From: Nitrososphaerota archaeon
GTDB taxonomy: Archaea; Thermoproteota; Nitrososphaeria; Nitrososphaerales; CADDZS01
DNA: 64,000 nucleotides
Direction of reading: 5' to 3'
Assembly: GCA_013288145.1 (NCBI GenBank)
Contig: JABDCJ010000005.1
Location: 1 to 64,000, forward strand
Shown piece after piece: positions 60,512-64,000 of this stretch. The notes under the pieces were generated by a model. The model searched no databases, was not told where the DNA came from, and saw only the letters and a program-made list of their open reading frames with translations. Both the position numbers and the translations under genes were made by a program. Each line of letters starts with the position of its first letter. The first letter of the stretch is position 1.

Positions 60512-60793
60512 GAGGCCCCTATAATCAATCCAACCGGGAGAGTGCGAAAGTAATCTCGCTTAATTGGATCAATTGGGGGGTTTCATTTGCTTTATTATTC
60601 CATTTTCGGCGCGATCGCAAGGGGACACACTTTTCTGTACAGCAGAGCTTGAAGCGAGCTCTGTTTATCGTGAATATTGCCTTGATCCGAGAGACATTTG
60701 ATAGATCCATCGAGAGATTTTCAGTACAATGACCCGATCGGATAATCGCTAGATTCTCTTGAACCTGCCATATAGTCGCTTTTCAAAGACCAT

Positions 60794-61609
60794 CTAACTT
60801 CTCAGGTGCAGCTCATCCATCATTTTCGCAGTCTCGGCATAGGCTTCGTTAACCCACTCCCTGATCTTTCGCGGGTCTTCGGGCCACTGCAGCTCTATGC
60901 TGACGGGGCAATTTACTCCGATTTCTTTCAGAGCCGCAAGATACTCTTTCAGCGGAACAATTCCTCTGCCAGGTGGTAAATCTCCGTGCACCTTTCCATT
61001 GCAGTCTGAAAAGTGAATGTTGATAACTTTCCCGCGAAGTTTCTTCAGCGATTCGGGTGGATCTCCCTTCAAGTAAAGGTGCGAAACATCGGCGTTCGCC
61101 TTCACCGAAGGATGATTTGTATCCTGGATGAATTTTGCCATGTTGTCGACCGAGTCAAGAAGATAGTACACGTATGGCACGTACTCAAGTGCGATTTCAA
61201 TTCCTAGGCTCTTTGAATAATCTGCGATCTCGCGGACTCCCTCGACGGCCCAGTTCCACTGCAGTTCGGGCTTGAACTCTCTTTTTTCGTAAGAATAATT
61301 CCCGAGAACTAGGACCATCGTGGGCGAATCAAAATCGTATCCGTTTTCTAGCTGTTCCTTGACGTAATCCACCGTTGCCTTTCTCATTTCCGGAACAAAA
61401 TCAGTCAGTCCGTTCGCAGCAACTATGAACGACGAGCAAGGCATTCCAATTTCTTTGAGCATTTCTCTCTGCTCTTTTCTCACCTGAATTGGTGTGTTCA
61501 AAGGAAAAATGTCGTAAGAATCAAACCCCATTTCCTTTGCGACTCTGATTCCTTCAACCGGATCTACTTGCGAGCTCCACCAGCAGTTCTCGATGAGGCC
61601 TAGCTTCAT
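60794..61609 (-). CDS. Sugar isomerase/epimerase (AP-endonuclease-2-type TIM barrel)
   Basis: From ATG 61609 (MKLGLIENCWWSSQVDPVEG) the 271-residue protein has the xylose-isomerase-like barrel: LVLGNYSYEKREF, IALEYVPYVYYLLDSV (metal Glu), KANADVSHLYLKGD (Asp/His), VINIHFSDCNGKVHGD (His/Asp) and VSIELQWPEDP (Glu). It isomerises or epimerises a keto sugar or sugar acid with a divalent metal. An upstream in-frame ATG gives 25 extra residues. The neighbouring kinase, transketolase and dehydrogenases point to a sugar pathway. Confidence 0.85.
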   Translation of the reverse strand: MKLGLIENCWWSSQVDPVEGIRVAKEMGFDSYDIFPLNTPIQVRKEQREMLKEIGMPCSSFIVAANGLTDFVPEMRKATVDYVKEQLENGYDFDSPTMVLVLGNYSYEKREFKPELQWNWAVEGVREIADYSKSLGIEIALEYVPYVYYLLDSVDNMAKFIQDTNHPSVKANADVSHLYLKGDPPESLKKLRGKVINIHFSDCNGKVHGDLPPGRGIVPLKEYLAALKEIGVNCPVSIELQWPEDPRKIREWVNEAYAETAKMMDELHLRS

Positions 61610-61898
61610 TGATGAATCTCGCCTGTGCAAGTAAGATGAGTTTTTCTCTACTCTCAAGAGTGGAATAATGGAGAAACTCATCAAATAGTTGTGGAATTTT
61701 TCAATAAATCAATCGGGTAACTCTGGCAAAATCGACAAGATTCCTGTAATGAAATTGGATAAGATTTCAGTGGTCTTTTAAGGAAGAAATAGGCCTATCT
61801 CGGTGGCGCGCTATTTTTTGGATCTTTTAGGAAATACTTCGCCAAATTCGGAGGTAGATTAGGCGGGGCAATTGAAAAAAAGAAACATTCTGCCAACT

Positions 61899-61907
61899 CT
61901 TAAATAA
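61899..61907 (+). promoter_or_regulatory. TATA box of the permease gene
   Basis: CTTAAATAA lies 26-34 nt upstream of ATG 61933, giving an almost leaderless transcript. Confidence 0.5.
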
Positions 61908-61932
61908 TCGCGCCTAGTGCGGGCTCGATAAG

Positions 61933-63528
61933 ATGGCTGCGCCAAGAACTGTTTTCCTACGAGAAGCCACCGGGCTGGTTAGATCTTTTCGCTGGTATGA
62001 TGCTCTGATTCTTAGTCTTGCGGTTACTGGTCCCACTTACTTCGGAATTGCATCACAGATAGGATACGTTTCTCCTAACGTGCCGGGGGCGGACTTTACT
62101 ACCTCAGCAGCCATTGGACTTCTTTTCATGATCCCGCTGGGCATTGTTTACTATCTTTTTGCATTGAGCATGCCAAGATCTGGAGGAGATTATGTTTGGA
62201 TAGGCCGTTCTGTTCATCCCGTCTTGGGGTTTGTCAGCGGCTGGGGAATGTTTATTTCATTTATTTTTCTCCTAGCGGGCGTTGGGGCTTTAACTTGGGC
62301 TACAGTCTGCGTCCCAGTTTTTTCCATAACGATGGGATATGCTTGGCACCTCCCTGGGCTAGTTACTTACGGAACTTCCTTCACGCAGAATACTAATTTT
62401 GGATATGCAGGATTGTGCCTGATCTTAGGCGCTCTGATAACGGCCTTTGGTCCCAAAGTCTACAGTCGAATCATGGTAGTCCTGGCGGCGATAATCCTTC
62501 TCGGTACTTTCATTTTCATTGGCGTTGCAGCGACTACCTCTCAAACGGCTTTTGCGAGCGCTTTCAACAGCTACACATCTTCAAACGGGCTGAATGCAAC
62601 TTATCAGAGCATTATCTCGTCTGCGGGTTCGGCGGGTTGGACGTTTCAGCCCGTGACTACAGCCCTAACTTTAGCCAGCATTCCATTTGGGGTTCTACTC
62701 TTCAACGGTTTCAACTATTCTGTGTATGTCTCCGGTGAAGTAAAGGACGTTAGAAGAAGCATGCTCTGGGGAGTACTGCTCGCACTTTTAATTTGCGGTA
62801 TTTTGGACATCATAGGACTTTACTTTGGAGTGAACATGATCGGCTACAAGTTCAACCAGGCTGCGTTCTACCTGTTCGGTCACGGATCTTCTGCGTGGCC
62901 GTTTCCGGGAGTTTCTCCGTGGATCGCACTTTTCACGCCCATGGTGATCAGCAATCCCTACTTGGTCACATTTGTCCAGCTCGGCTGGGTGCTTTTCTTC
63001 ATATGGTGGGCTGCGGCACTTATAACGGCAATTACCCGTTACGTCTTCGCCTTTTCTTTCGACAGGGTTCTTCCCACAGCTCTTGCTGATGTCAACCAGC
63101 GCTTCCAGATCCCTCTCAAGGCAACTGTCTTAACTCTGGTAATCGGACTGGCCTTCCTTCTGGATTTCAATTATTACAATACCTATCTGCTTGCCACCTT
63201 GAATACCACCGCCATATGGGCGCTGGTCTGGGTTATACTAGGAATTTCGGCTATCGTTTTCTCGGTCAGGAAAAAGGATCTTGTTAGGACGCTTCCCGGC
63301 GGACCTGTTCTCCTTTCGATATTCGGGGTATTGGCGGCGATCGCGATGGGCATCACCTTCTATTACGCGGCAACAAACGCTGCAATTGGACCCTTCACTT
63401 CGTCCGCGCAAGGACTACTTGGGGTAGTCTTCGGTTCAGGGCTTGTTATCTACATCATCAGTTACTACTACCACAAGAGCAAGGGTATCAATCTCGATTT
63501 GGTACTGAAAGAAATACCTCCAGAGTAA
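61933..63528 (+). CDS. APC-superfamily amino-acid permease
   Basis: The 531-residue protein has about 12 hydrophobic helices. The first helix region ALILSLAVTGPTYFGIAS and SMPRSGGDYVWIGRSVHPVLGF match the APC family of amino-acid or amine permeases, as does FNGFNYSVYVSGEVKDVRRS. Substrate is unknown; its neighbour suggests D- or hydroxy-amino acids, but sugar-derived metabolites cannot be excluded. Confidence 0.88.
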   Translation: MAAPRTVFLREATGLVRSFRWYDALILSLAVTGPTYFGIASQIGYVSPNVPGADFTTSAAIGLLFMIPLGIVYYLFALSMPRSGGDYVWIGRSVHPVLGFVSGWGMFISFIFLLAGVGALTWATVCVPVFSITMGYAWHLPGLVTYGTSFTQNTNFGYAGLCLILGALITAFGPKVYSRIMVVLAAIILLGTFIFIGVAATTSQTAFASAFNSYTSSNGLNATYQSIISSAGSAGWTFQPVTTALTLASIPFGVLLFNGFNYSVYVSGEVKDVRRSMLWGVLLALLICGILDIIGLYFGVNMIGYKFNQAAFYLFGHGSSAWPFPGVSPWIALFTPMVISNPYLVTFVQLGWVLFFIWWAAALITAITRYVFAFSFDRVLPTALADVNQRFQIPLKATVLTLVIGLAFLLDFNYYNTYLLATLNTTAIWALVWVILGISAIVFSVRKKDLVRTLPGGPVLLSIFGVLAAIAMGITFYYAATNAAIGPFTSSAQGLLGVVFGSGLVIYIISYYYHKSKGINLDLVLKEIPPE

Positions 63529-63541
63529 ACCAAAAAGCTGT

Positions 63542-63580
63542 AGGGGTACTCTAGTCCCTCACGATCTCTTTTTTCATCTT
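63542..63580 (+). terminator. Possible hairpin terminator after the permease gene
   Basis: AGGGGTACTCTAGTCCCT can form a short imperfect stem and is followed by a TTTTTT run about 10 nt later. Evidence is weak. Confidence 0.3.
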
Positions 63581-63608
63581 CGATTTTTTCCCTAAAGATT
63601 GACATCAG

Positions 63609-63617
63609 GTTTAAAAC
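63609..63617 (+). promoter_or_regulatory. TATA-like box before the PLP-enzyme gene
   Basis: GTTTAAAAC lies about 34-42 nt upstream of the TTG at 63651 and 19-27 nt upstream of an in-frame CTG at 63636. Confidence 0.45.
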
Positions 63618-63650
63618 TCAAATCTGAATTCGCATCTGAATGATTCCAAT

Positions 63651-64000
63651 TTGAAAGTTGAAGAGCTTCCGACTCCTTGCGTGCTAGTCAATCTCGATGC
63701 GCTGGAACGAAACATCGAGAAGATGGCAGAATTTACAAAATCGAAGAACGTGGGATTGAGACCGCACGCGAAATCTCACAAGAGTCCGTTCATCGCAAAA
63801 AAACAGATGAACGCCGGCGCGGTCGGAATTTGCTGTCAGACCCTTATCGAGGCAGAGGCCATGATATTGAATGGCATCGATCACGTTTTGCTGACTCACA
63901 ACCTTGCCTATCCGGGGGTGATTGAGCGGTTTCTCAGTCTCGCGAAAAATGGCGACGTGAAAATTCTGGTTGACGGCCCCGAAAATGCAGAGATGCTCTC
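63651..64000 (+). CDS. Partial DSD1 / D-threonine-aldolase-type PLP enzyme
   Basis: The gene runs off the right edge. The visible 116 residues begin LKVEELPTPCVLVNLDALER (Met first if TTG initiates), then GLRPHAKSHKSPFIAKKQMN, GAVGICCQTLIEAEAM and HVLLTHNLAYPGVIE. TPxxLxDLDAL and RPHxKxHK are signatures of fold-type III PLP enzymes such as D-threonine aldolase and D-serine dehydratase; the Lys in HAKSHK is the PLP Lys. It may act on a D-hydroxy amino acid taken up by the adjacent permease. A CTG five codons upstream (63636) is an alternative start. Confidence 0.85.
   Translation, partial: MKVEELPTPCVLVNLDALERNIEKMAEFTKSKNVGLRPHAKSHKSPFIAKKQMNAGAVGICCQTLIEAEAMILNGIDHVLLTHNLAYPGVIERFLSLAKNGDVKILVDGPENAEML

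Larger units (their letters stand above)
60230..60793. other. Intergenic region with two copies of a TTAAAACC-type repeat
   Basis: No good gene is seen (a 61-codon minus-strand frame at 60525-60710 looks fortuitous). The motif GCCTTAAAACC occurs at 60362-60372 and 60501-60511, each followed 4-6 nt later by a CCCCT-like run. CACGCGCGTG at about 60392-60401 is a 10-bp palindrome. These could be operators for the divergent catabolic genes. Confidence 0.4.

Noticed and set aside
60525..60710. 61-codon minus-strand frame with CCTEKC
   Set aside because: Unremarkable composition, no start signal, located in a spacer with regulatory-looking repeats.
1..64000. CRISPR array, IS element or integrase
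   Set aside because: No regularly spaced repeats, no transposase or integrase domain seen anywhere in the window.

Overview
The window reads as a chromosomal segment of an aerobic, heterotrophic archaeon, most likely from the TACK group and plausibly a Nitrososphaeria (thaumarchaeal) relative that does not oxidise ammonia. The archaeal markers are a CdvB/ESCRT-III-like division protein, a 56-residue Sec61-beta, aIF1 (SUI1), a DUF2070 membrane protein, an intron-containing tRNA-Ser, split transketolase subunits, stand-alone Lrp/AsnC RAM domains, and TATA-like boxes about 25-30 nt upstream of several starts. Two cupredoxins and a heme-copper oxidase point to aerobic, copper-rich electron transport. 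No ammonia monooxygenase gene is seen. The lineage is an inference.

Layout. 1-8.2 kb holds a respiratory block on the minus strand: small membrane proteins, a membrane-anchored heme-binding protein of the ethylbenzene-dehydrogenase-gamma/CbsA type, secreted beta-rich proteins, a terminal oxidase operon (CuA subunit II, subunit I and two tiny membrane proteins) and a CtaG/DUF1404-like protein. 8.3-12.1 kb carries a CPTC-motif membrane protein, two cupredoxins and an extracellular beta-propeller. 12.3-21.3 kb is mostly housekeeping and small membrane genes: zinc-ribbon/Yip1, an alkyltransferase domain, an SRPBCC protein, an HTH regulator, aIF1, DUF2070, Sec61-beta, and a TauE plus DUF1634 pair. 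At 21.3 kb lies tRNA-Ser(CGA) with a 58-nt intron. Its 3' end shares an 11-bp direct repeat with a site 2.9 kb downstream, and the interval between them carries a visibly GC-rich phosphodiesterase gene, so this may be a small integrated island.

24.4-33.4 kb has a mucin-like surface protein, a very bacterial-looking PoxB pyruvate oxidase, an alpha/beta-hydrolase that has lost its nucleophile, a 2-hydroxyacid dehydrogenase, pyruvate kinase and a class III CoA-transferase. 33.6-40 kb is an archaeal-style glutamate synthase operon (FMN/Fe-S protein with a degenerate second copy of its own domain, a GATase/GXGXG protein, a CBS protein), followed by RAM-domain and thioredoxin genes. 40-48.7 kb has an ABC exporter, a HAD protein, CdvB, a winged-helix regulator, two divergent MFS transporters, tandem RAM proteins, an SDR and a triple-repeat basic protein.

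48.9-64 kb looks like a sugar or sugar-acid catabolic region: zinc MDR dehydrogenase, enolase-superfamily dehydratase, M24 protein, split transketolase, an LsrF-like thiolase/aldolase, a VOC protein, an LsrK-like FGGY kinase, a 2-hydroxyacid dehydrogenase, two paralogous SDRs, a TIM-barrel isomerase, an APC permease and the start of a DSD1/D-threonine-aldolase-type PLP enzyme. The LsrK-like and LsrF-like genes next to a split transketolase are the most interesting system here. It could process AI-2-like phosphorylated pentanediones, or it could be a branched or rare sugar route of the apulose-4-phosphate transketolase type.
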